From Candidatus Kuenenia stuttgartensis (GTDB lineage Bacteria > Planctomycetota > Phycisphaerae > Phycisphaerales > SM1A02): 64,000 nt of DNA. The notes beneath the pieces were generated by a model. It was given only the letters and a program-made list of their open reading frames with translations. It was not told where the DNA came from and ran no database searches. Of this stretch, positions 44,855 to 53,838 are shown piece by piece; within the stretch, counting starts at the first letter, position 1; each line of letters opens with the position of its first letter. The translations under genes and the position numbers were made by a program. Location: assembly GCA_945902075.1 (NCBI GenBank), contig CAMDMA010000006.1, positions 1-64,000 on the forward strand. The letters run 5' to 3'.

Positions 44855-45328
44855 TCACACGAGCAGAACAGTCACATCAAGCGCGCGTTGACGGACGCGC
44901 GAAGGATCCACACTCGCGACTCGGCTCCTTGGCGGCGGACGGTCGTCAGTCGGCGCGCAGGCCGCAAGCATCCAACGATTCACCGAGCGCACACATCCCG
45001 TGACGGAAAGCGAGAGAGCGAAGGAAACCGTGCTGCGTACGGGCTCGTCGTCGGGAGTTGCAAGGTGGATGTGGCAATCGCATGGAGTCACCTCAAGTGC
45101 TGCATGGGATGCAATCCATCCGTGCGTGTGATCGTGCGCATGACCTAAAACGTGATCGTGCACATGATCGTGCATGCGACAGGCATCCCCTTCGCCGCCG
45201 CTTGAAACCGTGACGCATGCGCGACACATACCAAGCGGAATGCAGAGATCCATCCCACGCAACGAACCGACCCATGTTTGAGAGAGGATCAGGAGCGAAA
45301 CGAGGATGCGAACCACATTTGTCGACAT
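44855..45328 (-). CDS. small Cys/His-rich exported protein leading the metal-efflux operon
   Basis: 157 residues from the ATG at 45328. A hydrophobic signal (VVRILVSLLILSQTWVGS) is followed by a Cys-rich stretch (MDLCIPLGMCRACVTV, then DACRM) and a His-Asp run (HDHVHDHVLGHAHDHTHG) and CDCHIH. The rest is a hydrophobic segment plus an Arg/Pro-rich tail. The metal-ligand density and position 69 bp before the OMF gene suggest a periplasmic metal sensor, chaperone or sink. No known family is recognised. The His run is encoded by imperfect 6- and 12-base repeats. Confidence 0.72.
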   Translation of the reverse strand: MSTNVVRILVSLLILSQTWVGSLRGMDLCIPLGMCRACVTVSSGGEGDACRMHDHVHDHVLGHAHDHTHGWIASHAALEVTPCDCHIHLATPDDEPVRSTVSFALSLSVTGCVRSVNRWMLAACAPTDDRPPPRSRVASVDPSRVRQRALDVTVLLV

Positions 45329-45441
45329 GCAGGAGGAGCCTTTCGGCGAAATGGATCCTACCACTTGAGCCCTGGACTGATTTCGGACCGTGGGACAAAG
45401 GGTTCCAAACGCCATTTCCACAGTCGGCCTTGGAGGCTTGG

Positions 45442-45750
45442 TTACGCCCCCCGAAGCAAACCCACTATTGCTTCGATTCGAGTTGCACCGTCGCGAAGCA
45501 AAAATGTCTTCATCGGGTTCGAAGTGCCCTGCACAAGTTCAAGGTCGCGCTCGACGACCCCAAGTGCCTTGGCGAGCAATGACACGATGGCGGCGTTGGC
45601 TTTGCCATCCTCGGGCGGCGCCGCAACTCGAACTTTGATCCGATCGCCGAGGAGTCCGACAATCTCATCACGCCGCGCACCTGGCACTGCCTTCACTCGC
45701 AGCACTGCGTCGCCACCTCGAAGTTCTGCGAACGATGGAAGCGTGCTCAT
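45442..45750 (-). CDS. DUF167 / YggU family protein
   Basis: 102 residues with the DUF167 pattern LRVKAVPGARRDEIVGL, IKVRVAAPPEDGKANAAIVSLLA and a final LELVQGTSNPMKTFLL. Cytoplasmic, function unknown in all bacteria. Its start overlaps the stop of uvrC, so both are co-translated. Confidence 0.93.
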   Translation of the reverse strand: MSTLPSFAELRGGDAVLRVKAVPGARRDEIVGLLGDRIKVRVAAPPEDGKANAAIVSLLAKALGVVERDLELVQGTSNPMKTFLLRDGATRIEAIVGLLRGA

Positions 45751-47294
45751 CCCTCCGAACCGCCGTCATCCGATTCCGGATCGCTGCTTGACGAAGCATC
45801 CTTTTCTGCCTGCAGTTTGCCGATCGCTCGGGTCTTGCGAACTTGCCGCGCAGTTTCGCCGAGCAAACTCTTCTCTCGCAGCAAATGGTGGTAGTGCTGA
45901 GCGAAGCGATGCGCCTCATCGCGGATTGCCTGGCAAAGCTTGAGCCCGAGATGCTCGCGTCCGAGCCGGATCGGATCGGGGCTCTCCGTGGTGTAGATGA
46001 TCTCCTCTTTTTTCGCGAGCGAAATCACCCGCGGCGGCTGTACACGCAATTGCGCAAATGCCTCAAGTGCAGCATTGAGCTGCCCAACGCCGCCATCGAT
46101 CAGGATCAGGTCTGGATAGAGCTCCTGCCCGTCGCCCGCGTCACGGTAGCGACGACTGACAACCTCGCGCATCGCGCTGTAATCATCGTTGGTGACAGTT
46201 GTGATCCGGTAGCGACGATAGCCCTCCTTGAACGGCCGTCCGTCGATGAAGCAGACCTTGGAAGCGACCGTTTCGCCGCCGCGGAGGTGGGCAATATCGA
46301 TCGCTTCCATGCAGCGAATTGGGACATCGACGCCAAGCACGCGCGCGAGACTTCGCGCTCCCGCTGCTGGATCGTGCACAAAACCAGTCGCTTCTGGCTG
46401 CCAATCGAAATCCGCGTCGTCACCGCCCTTTCCTGATCGCGTCTCACGCTCGTCGAGTTTCTCGATGGCCTTGATCTGATCGCGCAGCACAGCGGCCCGC
46501 TCAAACTCAAGCCGCGCGCTCGCCGAAGACATCTCCTCGCGCATCTCACGCAACATCGCGCTCCGTTTCGAACCGAGGAACCGTAGAAAGCGATCGATGT
46601 CGGCGCGATACGCCTCCTTCGTAATCCGTCCCGCACATGGAGCCGTGCACTGATTGATCGCAGCGAGAAGACATGGGCGGAATCGACGGTTTTTCGGATC
46701 GCCGTCGATGATCTCCAGTTCACAAGTGCGATACTTGAAGACCCGCTGCAAGAGTTGCATCGCGTGGCGCAGACTCCCGACTGCGACGAATGGTCCGAAC
46801 ACGCGGCCACCCTTGAAACGGTCGTCGCCAGGATTGCGCGTGATAGAGACCGCAGGAAAGTCATCGCGCATGGTGACGACCAAGTACGGAAACGTCTTGT
46901 CGTCCTGCAACCGATCATTAAACGACGGATGAATGTCCTTGACGAGGCGCGCCTCCATTAGCAGCGCCTCCCACTCACCCTCACACGCGATGAAGTCAAA
47001 GTCGACGACAACATCGAGCATCGGCTGCTTGCGGAAACCGAGATCTGCGGAGGGAATGAAGTAACTCGCCACCCGATTTGGCAGAACCGACGCCTTTCCG
47101 ACGTACAAAACTGATCCCGCTTGATCTTTCATCAAGTAGACCCCGGGCACGTCGGGCAGCGCTCGGGCCTTTCGGGAGAGTCGACCAAGGCGCTCCTCAC
47201 GCGTTTCTGGGCCTTCTGGAGGCTCAAATCTCGCGTCCGCAGAACCACTTCGCGGCTGTGGAAGGGAATCGGGCGGCTGTTCGTCCGGGGACAT
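45747..47294 (-). CDS. uvrC: UvrC, excinuclease ABC subunit C, lacking the C-terminal HhH domain
   Basis: 515 residues, ~90 shorter than typical UvrC. A disordered N terminus (1-~38) is followed by the GIY-YIG nuclease (~45-125, DVPGVYLMKDQAGSVLYVGKA), a Cys-containing linker (CLLAAINQCTAPCAGRI), the UVR motif (~245-280) and the RNase H-like second nuclease (~330-490, MEAIDIAHLRGGETVASKV, LILIDGGVGQLNAA). It ends in an acidic Ser/Glu/Asp tail after HHLLREKSLLGET, where other UvrC proteins continue into two helix-hairpin-helix motifs. It makes both cuts in nucleotide excision repair. All catalytic parts look present. Confidence 0.93.
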   Translation of the reverse strand: MSPDEQPPDSLPQPRSGSADARFEPPEGPETREERLGRLSRKARALPDVPGVYLMKDQAGSVLYVGKASVLPNRVASYFIPSADLGFRKQPMLDVVVDFDFIACEGEWEALLMEARLVKDIHPSFNDRLQDDKTFPYLVVTMRDDFPAVSITRNPGDDRFKGGRVFGPFVAVGSLRHAMQLLQRVFKYRTCELEIIDGDPKNRRFRPCLLAAINQCTAPCAGRITKEAYRADIDRFLRFLGSKRSAMLREMREEMSSASARLEFERAAVLRDQIKAIEKLDERETRSGKGGDDADFDWQPEATGFVHDPAAGARSLARVLGVDVPIRCMEAIDIAHLRGGETVASKVCFIDGRPFKEGYRRYRITTVTNDDYSAMREVVSRRYRDAGDGQELYPDLILIDGGVGQLNAALEAFAQLRVQPPRVISLAKKEEIIYTTESPDPIRLGREHLGLKLCQAIRDEAHRFAQHYHHLLREKSLLGETARQVRKTRAIGKLQAEKDASSSSDPESDDGGSEG

Positions 47295-47589
47295 GGCGTG
47301 GAATGTAGGCGGAAGATCCTTGCAATTCCGTCATCTAGCCATGGAACTGGACGATCGTGACGCGGTACACTCGCGGCTCTCAAGTCGCCTAGGTTGTTTG
47401 GCCGATGCCCGCCAACCCGAGCTCTCGAGGGAAAAGACATCAAGGGTCTGTTTTTCAGAGCAACTGATTCCAACAATCTGCGAGACCGCACCGTCGCGGC
47501 TCGCGACAATCACCCCCGCGTGTTGCGGGTTTCCTAAATGTCCGTACACGCGGACGTGTCACGACAGGCTTTCGATAAAGGAACTCACC
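47295..47589. other. divergent promoter region uvrC / Cys-rich lipoprotein
   Basis: 295 bases with no supported gene. AAAGGA lies eight bases before the ATG at 47590. No clear promoter or inverted repeat with arms of 10 bp or more was found by eye. Confidence 0.4.
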
Positions 47590-47916
47590 ATGAAGACGAT
47601 CGCAACCCTCGCCGCTCTCTCCGTCGCCCTCTTCGCTGGATGCGCCAGCAGCGGGAACACCGCCGCCCCGGGCGCGGTCGGTGCAACCAAGTCTGATTGC
47701 TGCGCGACCAAGTCGACCTGCTCCGAAACCAAGCAGGCCGCTCCGGGCGCCGTTGGCGCCGAGAAGTCCGGCTGCTCTGCGAAGGCCGAGTGCTCGGCTA
47801 CGAAGAGCGAGTGCTCCACGATGAAGGCCGCTCCGGCCTCTGCTCCCGGTGCCGTCGGCACCAAGAAGTCCGGCTGCTGCAGTGGCGCGGCCAAGTGCCC
47901 CGTCACCCAGAACTGA
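47590..47916 (+). CDS. small Cys-rich repeat lipoprotein
   Basis: 108 residues. Lipoprotein signal ending in LFAGC, then three imperfect repeats, each opening APGAVG followed by a Lys/Thr/Ser stretch with Cys pairs (KSDCCATKSTC, KSGCSAKAEC, KSGCCSGAAKC). The mature protein has ten Cys including the lipidated one, no Trp, Tyr, Phe or His, and almost no hydrophobic residues. Such composition suggests an extended, metallothionein-like or redox-buffering surface protein. AAAGGA precedes the ATG, and a perfect terminator follows, so it is a single-gene unit. The family is unrecognised. Confidence 0.85.
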   Translation: MKTIATLAALSVALFAGCASSGNTAAPGAVGATKSDCCATKSTCSETKQAAPGAVGAEKSGCSAKAECSATKSECSTMKAAPASAPGAVGTKKSGCCSGAAKCPVTQN

Positions 47917-47973
47917 ATGAAGGAAACCTTCATGAACGCGCGACTTCGGACGCGCGTCATCAGTTGATCACCT

Positions 47974-48009
47974 CGCAACGCTCGGCCTCGCGCCGAGCGT
48001 TGCGCTTTT
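47974..48009 (+). terminator. intrinsic terminator of the Cys-rich lipoprotein gene
   Basis: Perfect 13-bp stem (47974-47986 / 47992-48004), loop CTCGC, followed by CTTTTT. Confidence 0.9.
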
Positions 48010-48050
48010 TCATGCTGCACGCGCGTCGCGCGAGTCTTTATCATCCGGCG

Positions 48051-48689
48051 ATGCCACGCGCCAAAGCCACGATTTCTTCAGTCGCCTCTCTCACCCTCGC
48101 AAGCGCCCTCCTGCTTCTCGGCGGGTGCCAACATCCAACTGCCGCGCAATACGACGCCGAGCACGGATGGAGCGTGTTTGGAACGCTCACGCCAACGGTG
48201 CGCGGCGAAACACCCGAAGTCACTGCAGCAAATGCTGCTGAGTACGCCAACACGGGTCAACTTGTAGCGCTCTCTGGCACCGTCTCTGATGTATGCCGCA
48301 CCATGGGATGTTGGATTGAGGTCGAAAATGACACTGCTCAAGATCGCAATGCGCGCATTCTCGTCATGAGCAAGGATCACGCGTTCTTTGTGCCGCGCAA
48401 CTGTCGCGGACGCCGCGTGCATGCGACCGGTCAAGTTGTTGTCGAGACGCAGTCTGTTGAAATGCGCAAGCACCTCGCGATGGATGCTGGCAAGAGCCAA
48501 ATGGAGATCGATGCGATCACCGAACCCTCGACGGTCGTCATCTTCGTTGCCGACGCGATCATTCTTCCTGGGGGCGGCCTTGAGAAGCCCGTGGAGCCGT
48601 TGCCAGCCGAGCAGGAAATCGCGCCGATTCCGGACACAAGCATGACGCCCCCGGCGGACGCCGCTCCTCAACAGGGCGCGCAGCAGTGA
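48051..48689 (+). CDS. DUF4920-type lipoprotein
   Basis: 212 residues from the ATG at 48051. Lipoprotein signal ends in LLLLGGCQH. The core (~60-165) has LVALSGTVSDVCRTMGCWIEVEND, ILVMSKDHAFFVPRNCRGRRVHATGQV, the DUF4920 pattern with three Cys that could bind a metal, then an acidic Pro-rich tail. TATCAT (48039-48044) lies six bases before the ATG and no ribosome site is present, so a leaderless mRNA is possible. The gene ends GTGA, overlapping pyrC. Function unknown. Confidence 0.82.
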   Translation: MPRAKATISSVASLTLASALLLLGGCQHPTAAQYDAEHGWSVFGTLTPTVRGETPEVTAANAAEYANTGQLVALSGTVSDVCRTMGCWIEVENDTAQDRNARILVMSKDHAFFVPRNCRGRRVHATGQVVVETQSVEMRKHLAMDAGKSQMEIDAITEPSTVVIFVADAIILPGGGLEKPVEPLPAEQEIAPIPDTSMTPPADAAPQQGAQQ

Positions 48690-50029
48690 GCGAGACGCGC
48701 AGCGCCATGAATGTGTCGTCTGCTGAGGCTGCGGTGCTCTTTTCTAATGGCCGCATCCTCGACGCGGCGAATGGAATTGACAGCGAGGGCGATGTCCTTG
48801 TGGTCGGCGGGCGCATCGCGCGCGTCGCGCCCGGAGGAACGATCGCGCTTCCAGAGGGCGCACGTCGCATCGATTGCGGTGGGCTCATCGTGGCGCCCGG
48901 TCTTGTGGATCCGCACGTCCATCTTCGCGAACCAGGTGGTGAGGCGAAGGAAACGATTCTTACTGGCACGCAGTCTGCAATTGCGGGCGGCTTCACCACC
49001 GTGTGCTGCATGCCAAACACGACACCCGCCATTGACTCCGTTCCAACGGTTCGCTTCGTGCAGCAAGCTGCACGCGACGCGGGGCGCGCGCGTGTCCATG
49101 TCGTCGCTGCGGCGACGATCGGACGGAAGGGCGAGCAACTCGCACCGATGGCTGCGATGGCGGCAGCGGGTGCTGTCGCGTTTTCTGATGACGGCGAGTG
49201 CATCATGAATCCAGCGTTGATGCGACGCGTACTTGAGGTCTGTGCTGCGCTAGGCCGCACCTTCATGCAGCACTGTCAAGATCATGTGCTCTCCGAGGGC
49301 GGCACGATGCATGAAGGCCCAACTGCAACGCGCCTCGGTTTACTCCCCTGGCCGCGTGAAGCCGAGGAGATCATTGTGGAGCGCGATGTTCGGCTCAACA
49401 AGTCGATTGGTGCCCACTATCACGCGCAACATCTTTCTTCTGGAGGGAGTGCCGCGATCCTCCGTCGCGCGCAAGCAGAGGGAATCCGCGCGACGGGTGA
49501 AGCGAGCCCACACCACTTGCTGCTGACCGACGTCGCATGTGATGGCTACGACACTCAGGCCAAGATGAATCCACCGCTGCGTACTGCGCGCGATATCGCT
49601 GAACTGAAACTTGCGATCGCGGATGGAACCATTGATGTGCTCGCCACCGATCACGCACCACATACTGCAGCGGAAAAGGCTCGCGATTTCGCGAGCGCGC
49701 CGTTCGGAATCATCGGTCTTGACTGCGCACTTCCGCTCTACGTCAAAGCACTCGTTGATGATGGCGTCATCGGCTGGCCGCGACTCATCGAGCTCATGAC
49801 GCGGATGCCAGCGAAATTATGTGGTCTTGACGCACAGGGCATCGGCACGCTCAACGAGGGTACCTCGGCAGACATCACCGTCATCGACCCGATGCTTGAG
49901 TGGACGATCCAAGCGTCGGAGTTTGCCTCAAAGAGTCGCAATTGTCCGTTCGACGGTTGGACCGTGCGCGGCCGAGCGGTGCTCACGATGGTCGGCGGCC
50001 GCATGCTGCATGATCGAATGCGTGCATGA
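48686..50029 (+). CDS. pyrC: dihydroorotase (type I, zinc)
   Basis: 447 residues. Converts carbamoyl aspartate to dihydroorotate in pyrimidine synthesis. Metal ligands are in HVHLREPGGEAKETI, the second-shell motif KMNPPLRTARDI and ATDHAPHTAAEKA. The length and GGFTTVCCMPNT signature mark the class I amidohydrolase form. The GTG start overlaps the stop of the preceding lipoprotein gene; an ATG lies seven codons downstream (SAMNVSS). Its TGA stop (50027-50029) is inside the first unit of a 12-bp tandem array. Confidence 0.95.
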   Translation: MSETRSAMNVSSAEAAVLFSNGRILDAANGIDSEGDVLVVGGRIARVAPGGTIALPEGARRIDCGGLIVAPGLVDPHVHLREPGGEAKETILTGTQSAIAGGFTTVCCMPNTTPAIDSVPTVRFVQQAARDAGRARVHVVAAATIGRKGEQLAPMAAMAAAGAVAFSDDGECIMNPALMRRVLEVCAALGRTFMQHCQDHVLSEGGTMHEGPTATRLGLLPWPREAEEIIVERDVRLNKSIGAHYHAQHLSSGGSAAILRRAQAEGIRATGEASPHHLLLTDVACDGYDTQAKMNPPLRTARDIAELKLAIADGTIDVLATDHAPHTAAEKARDFASAPFGIIGLDCALPLYVKALVDDGVIGWPRLIELMTRMPAKLCGLDAQGIGTLNEGTSADITVIDPMLEWTIQASEFASKSRNCPFDGWTVRGRAVLTMVGGRMLHDRMRA

Positions 50030-50081
50030 CCGTGTGCATGACCGTGTGCATGACCGTGTGCATGACCGTGTGCATGACCGC
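50022..50081. repeat. 12-bp tandem array at the pyrC stop codon
   Basis: Five units of GTGCATGACCGT (the last ends in C). The first unit contains the pyrC TGA. Since 12 is a multiple of 3, each unit repeats an in-frame TGA, so the gene has five consecutive in-frame stops. Confidence 0.93.
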
Positions 50082-50143
50082 GTGACCGCTCTCAAGGTCC
50101 CACGCGACCCGTCATCACCCCATCATTCCAACGCAAACAGGAT

Positions 50144-52150
50144 TTACGGGCATGCGCCCCATGAGGCGAGGATCAGCGACAGGTCCGAGGCGTTTACAAC
50201 ACCATCTCCGCTGAGGTCGTACGCAACCTGCGTCGTGCCCCAAGCGGCGAGGATCATCGAAAGATCAGACGCGCCGACGGTGCCGTCGCTATCGAAATCC
50301 GCGTCACACGCGTTCCCGTCGAGTCCAAACAGCGCCATCGCACGAGCATGCGCACGGTTGGCGACGCGCGATCCAAGTACACGGCCCTCAAAGTCGTCGA
50401 AGTCGGGGTGGATTCCGCCATAGAGCCGCGAGAGTCCCGATTGGTCGGCCGCGTCGTAATAGGTTGCCCACTGGAAGGTGAAGGTCTGCGACGGACCGTC
50501 CTCGAAGACGAGGAATTGGTTCTGCGCGCAGACAAACTCGCCGACACCGCCGGGGAAATAGGCAGAGCCGGTCAGGCGCGTCATCATCTCCGCTGCGGTG
50601 CGACTGTAGGTCGAATGTCCAGAGACGTATCCAGCAAACGGCGGCGTGACGAAGGTTGGACGCTGGTACGAGACCCAAGATCCACCAAGAATCCACTGCA
50701 CGCCCGAGTATTGCGACGCAGGAAGCGCTGGCGCACCCGGCCAGGACTTCACGGCAATCTCACCCTCGTAGCCTGCGAGATCCTGGTGGCGCTGACCAAA
50801 CTCCGTGGTCGCAGGCGTAATCATTTCGACAACGTCAGGCAGCAGATGGAGTCCGTCGGGATCGTAACTCGGAAGCGAGGGGTCGCTGCACTGGCCTTTC
50901 TGTGCGCAGTACCGAATAGCACCGATCGGGCGCATGGTGTCGTAGTGCCCCTTCACGCCCCATGCGGTGACGGCTGCGTCGTGCATGGCGCCGTTGAGTG
51001 CGACATACATCTTCACGTCCCACTCAAGCTCTCCCAGTACGGCGCCGACACCACCCATTCGCCGCGCAAAGGTCGGTTGATCAACAACCTTGTTCGCGAT
51101 TTCATTCCAGTGCCCGGGAGGCGTGGTTGAGTTGGGTCCGTCGGCCCAGAATTCGGCCAAGCAGCGCGCCCAGTCTCCGCGCTTCACAACGTTTGACGGG
51201 TACGGCAAACCGGTCACCGGATTCAGCGCGTGTCCTGTTCCATTGTTCGTTCCGAGCGCGCTGTTTCCCAGCACCGACGGAGAAATGTCGATGTAAACGC
51301 CATCGTCGGGTGAGAGCATGCTTGACTTGAGAACCACATCCTCATGACCTGCGCGCCACGCGATATCGCCCTGGCCACCCAGCACCGGCGGCGGCGCGGC
51401 GTTGAGGTATACCCCCGGCCTCGCTGGATCCATGTCGGAAGCGAGCAGGCCAAACGGCGTGACGTGGCCCCAAAACGGCGCAACCTTCGCGGGAAACCCA
51501 CCGGGGATGACATTTCCGTTCTGATCCACAAAAAACTCAAGCGCGAGTGGTTGGTACCGAGTCGGGTCAATCACATTCGGATTGAACGGTAGTGCCACAA
51601 CCAACGGCGGATTGACATCTGTGTAAGTCCCGGGAAAGCTCGCGTGATTGATCGATTCGTGAGAGTTGTCCGCAAGGCCTTGGCTGATCACGAGCGCGGC
51701 AACGCGATTTCCGACGGCAGCCGGCGTGTTCCCAACAACCGTGGTCACTTTGATCGAGTAGCCCAGTGCAGCCATCTGCGCATTGAGAATGGAGTTGATC
51801 ACCGTGACATTCGGGCTCGCGGCAAAGCGATGCTTCATCACGCGGTACGCGGCATATGAAATCGCTTCATGACGCGCGGACTCGGTATTTTTTGAAGTGA
51901 CTTTTTCATTGAAGAAGTAGCCCTGCGCCTCGGCGTCGTAGGCTGCCCAAGCGTCATACATCGCGACTGAGGTATGGAAGAGATTGCGCGCTTGGACCGG
52001 CGGTCTCACGAGGTCGCGCTTAATCGACTCGAGGAGCGTCTCATTCCAGCCGCGGGCAACCGAGTGCTGCCCGAACGCAACTCCACTGCCAAGCGTGAGC
52101 GAAGCAGCCGCAACAGTTGCGCAGAGAAGTCCCGCGAATCGAGTGGTCAT
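50144..52150 (-). CDS. secreted vanadium-haloperoxidase / PAP2-like protein with dockerin-like tail
   Basis: 668 residues. Signal peptide (LLCATVAAASLTLGSGVAFGQ), an all-helical body of the vanadium chloroperoxidase family and PAP2 motifs: FAGYVSGHSTYSRTAAEMM and SRLYGGIHPDFDDFEG, the latter with the His-x-x-x-Asp of the active site. The C-terminal ~50 residues are the dockerin-like pair, from CDADFDSDG to a terminal WGACP. Relatives use peroxide to halogenate organics; acid phosphatase activity is the other option. It is one of four proteins here sharing this tail. It is convergent with pyrC. Confidence 0.88.
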   Translation of the reverse strand: MTTRFAGLLCATVAAASLTLGSGVAFGQHSVARGWNETLLESIKRDLVRPPVQARNLFHTSVAMYDAWAAYDAEAQGYFFNEKVTSKNTESARHEAISYAAYRVMKHRFAASPNVTVINSILNAQMAALGYSIKVTTVVGNTPAAVGNRVAALVISQGLADNSHESINHASFPGTYTDVNPPLVVALPFNPNVIDPTRYQPLALEFFVDQNGNVIPGGFPAKVAPFWGHVTPFGLLASDMDPARPGVYLNAAPPPVLGGQGDIAWRAGHEDVVLKSSMLSPDDGVYIDISPSVLGNSALGTNNGTGHALNPVTGLPYPSNVVKRGDWARCLAEFWADGPNSTTPPGHWNEIANKVVDQPTFARRMGGVGAVLGELEWDVKMYVALNGAMHDAAVTAWGVKGHYDTMRPIGAIRYCAQKGQCSDPSLPSYDPDGLHLLPDVVEMITPATTEFGQRHQDLAGYEGEIAVKSWPGAPALPASQYSGVQWILGGSWVSYQRPTFVTPPFAGYVSGHSTYSRTAAEMMTRLTGSAYFPGGVGEFVCAQNQFLVFEDGPSQTFTFQWATYYDAADQSGLSRLYGGIHPDFDDFEGRVLGSRVANRAHARAMALFGLDGNACDADFDSDGTVGASDLSMILAAWGTTQVAYDLSGDGVVNASDLSLILASWGACP

Positions 52151-52377
52151 AATTTTAATCCTGTGAACGGTTCAATCTCAATAAGGTAAACCGAAAGTTG
52201 CGCGAGGCAAGGTGGCGCGATGACCGAAACACGGAATCGCCCGATTTCCGAATCTTCCACCCACAAAGCCTCAGGTGCGAGATCCGTACAATTGCCTTTC
52301 CGTCGTGAGCGGTTCGATCTCTCTGTAGAGCGGGCCACTTTCCCGTCTTTCTTGGGGAATCTTCCCGTATCCCACCT

Positions 52378-53838
52378 TTGGGCGATGCCAACGCCGTTCT
52401 GAGCACTTCAACCGTGTCCTTTGACCTTCATCGCCTCCTCGCGGACCACGTCGGCCGCAACGCAGCACTCCACACCGAACATGTGAATCCTCGATTCGCG
52501 CGGGTTCTCCGGACGATTGGTTACGACCGCTGTTATGTGCGCGCGCAAGGTCCTCATATTTTCGACGACAGCGGTCACCGCTACCTCGACATGCTCGGCG
52601 GCTACGCGGTCTGCAACTTTGGTCGCAACCACCCCACTATTAAAAAGGCGCTCGCCGATTGCATCGCGCTTGATCTTCCATCGATGGTGCAATTTGAGAC
52701 TCCGCTCCTCTCGGGGATCCTTGCTGAAGAACTTAAGCGTCGCGTAGGTCGCGGACTGGATTACGTTTTCTTTACGAACTCCGGAACGGAAGGCGTCGAA
52801 GCAGCGATCAAGTTTGCGAAGTGTGCCACTGGTCGGCCCGCACTGGTTCATGCGACCAAATCCTTCCACGGCCTGACAAGTGGGTCTGTATCAATCAACG
52901 GCTGCGACAGTTTTCGCAACGGATTTGCACCGTTTTTACCTGAGTGCCGCATGGTGGCATTCAACGACTTCGCAGCACTCGAACGCGAAATCGCACGAGG
53001 CGATGTTGCAGCGTTTGTCATCGAACCCATTCAGGGGAAAGGCGTGAACATCCATGCGCCGGGATACCTCGCAGCAGCAGCCAGACTTTGCCGCAAACAT
53101 GGCACCTTGTTTGTCGCCGACGAAGTGCAGACTGGACTTGGGCGTACTGGCTCATTCCTTGCCATCGACCAAGAGGGCGATGCGGCGGGCGTGATCGAGC
53201 CCGACATGGTGATTCTTTCGAAGGCGCTCTCAGGCGGATTTGTGCCCGTCGGCGCAGTGCTCGTGCGCGGTGATGTTTGGAAAAAAGTGTTTAGTTCGCT
53301 CGATCGGGCGATTGTGCATTCCTCCACGTTCCATCAGGGAACGCTCGCGATGACGGCTGGACTTGCAGCGCTCGCCGCGTATGACGAAACCGATGCTGCC
53401 GCCAACGCCGTGCGAATGGGCGCCATGATTCGCGATGGCGTCGAAGCGATGATGCCGCGGTTTGAGATGCTCAAAGCGGTACGCCAACGCGGACTCATGA
53501 TTGGTATCGAGTTTGGGGCACCGAAGTCGCTGATGTTGCGCGCTGCGTGGAGTGCCACGCACGCGATGGATGCGAATCTTTTTGCGCAGGCCGTGGTCAT
53601 TCCTTTGATGGAGGATCACCGCATCATCTGCCAAGTCGCTGGACACAATCTCGATGTCGTGAAGCTGATCCCACCCCTTGTTATTGATGAGAGTGATGTT
53701 CGCTGGTTTCTCTGCGCTTTTGAGGATGTCATGGTGAAACTTCATCGCGCGACAGTGCCCGTGAGTCTCCTCGCGCGACTTGGGCGCAACGCCATCTTCG
53801 GCGGCCGCAAGATTGTGGCGGAGGCAGGCGCACCGTGA
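52378..53838 (+). CDS. class III PLP aminotransferase, possibly HpnO-like
   Basis: 486 residues from a TTG at 52378; a GTG at 52414 is an equally weak alternative and no ribosome site decides it. PLP fold type I motifs: FFTNSGTEGVEAAIKFAKCATGR, LFVADEVQTGLGRTG and the Schiff-base Lys in VILSKALSGGFVP (about residue 282). The closest named types are acetylornithine/ornithine aminotransferase and HpnO, which makes aminobacteriohopanetriol. Its stop overlaps the start of an MMPL/HpnN-like transporter gene (GTGA), which favours the hopanoid reading; no squalene-hopene cyclase is in the window. Confidence 0.85.
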   Translation: MGDANAVLSTSTVSFDLHRLLADHVGRNAALHTEHVNPRFARVLRTIGYDRCYVRAQGPHIFDDSGHRYLDMLGGYAVCNFGRNHPTIKKALADCIALDLPSMVQFETPLLSGILAEELKRRVGRGLDYVFFTNSGTEGVEAAIKFAKCATGRPALVHATKSFHGLTSGSVSINGCDSFRNGFAPFLPECRMVAFNDFAALEREIARGDVAAFVIEPIQGKGVNIHAPGYLAAAARLCRKHGTLFVADEVQTGLGRTGSFLAIDQEGDAAGVIEPDMVILSKALSGGFVPVGAVLVRGDVWKKVFSSLDRAIVHSSTFHQGTLAMTAGLAALAAYDETDAAANAVRMGAMIRDGVEAMMPRFEMLKAVRQRGLMIGIEFGAPKSLMLRAAWSATHAMDANLFAQAVVIPLMEDHRIICQVAGHNLDVVKLIPPLVIDESDVRWFLCAFEDVMVKLHRATVPVSLLARLGRNAIFGGRKIVAEAGAP

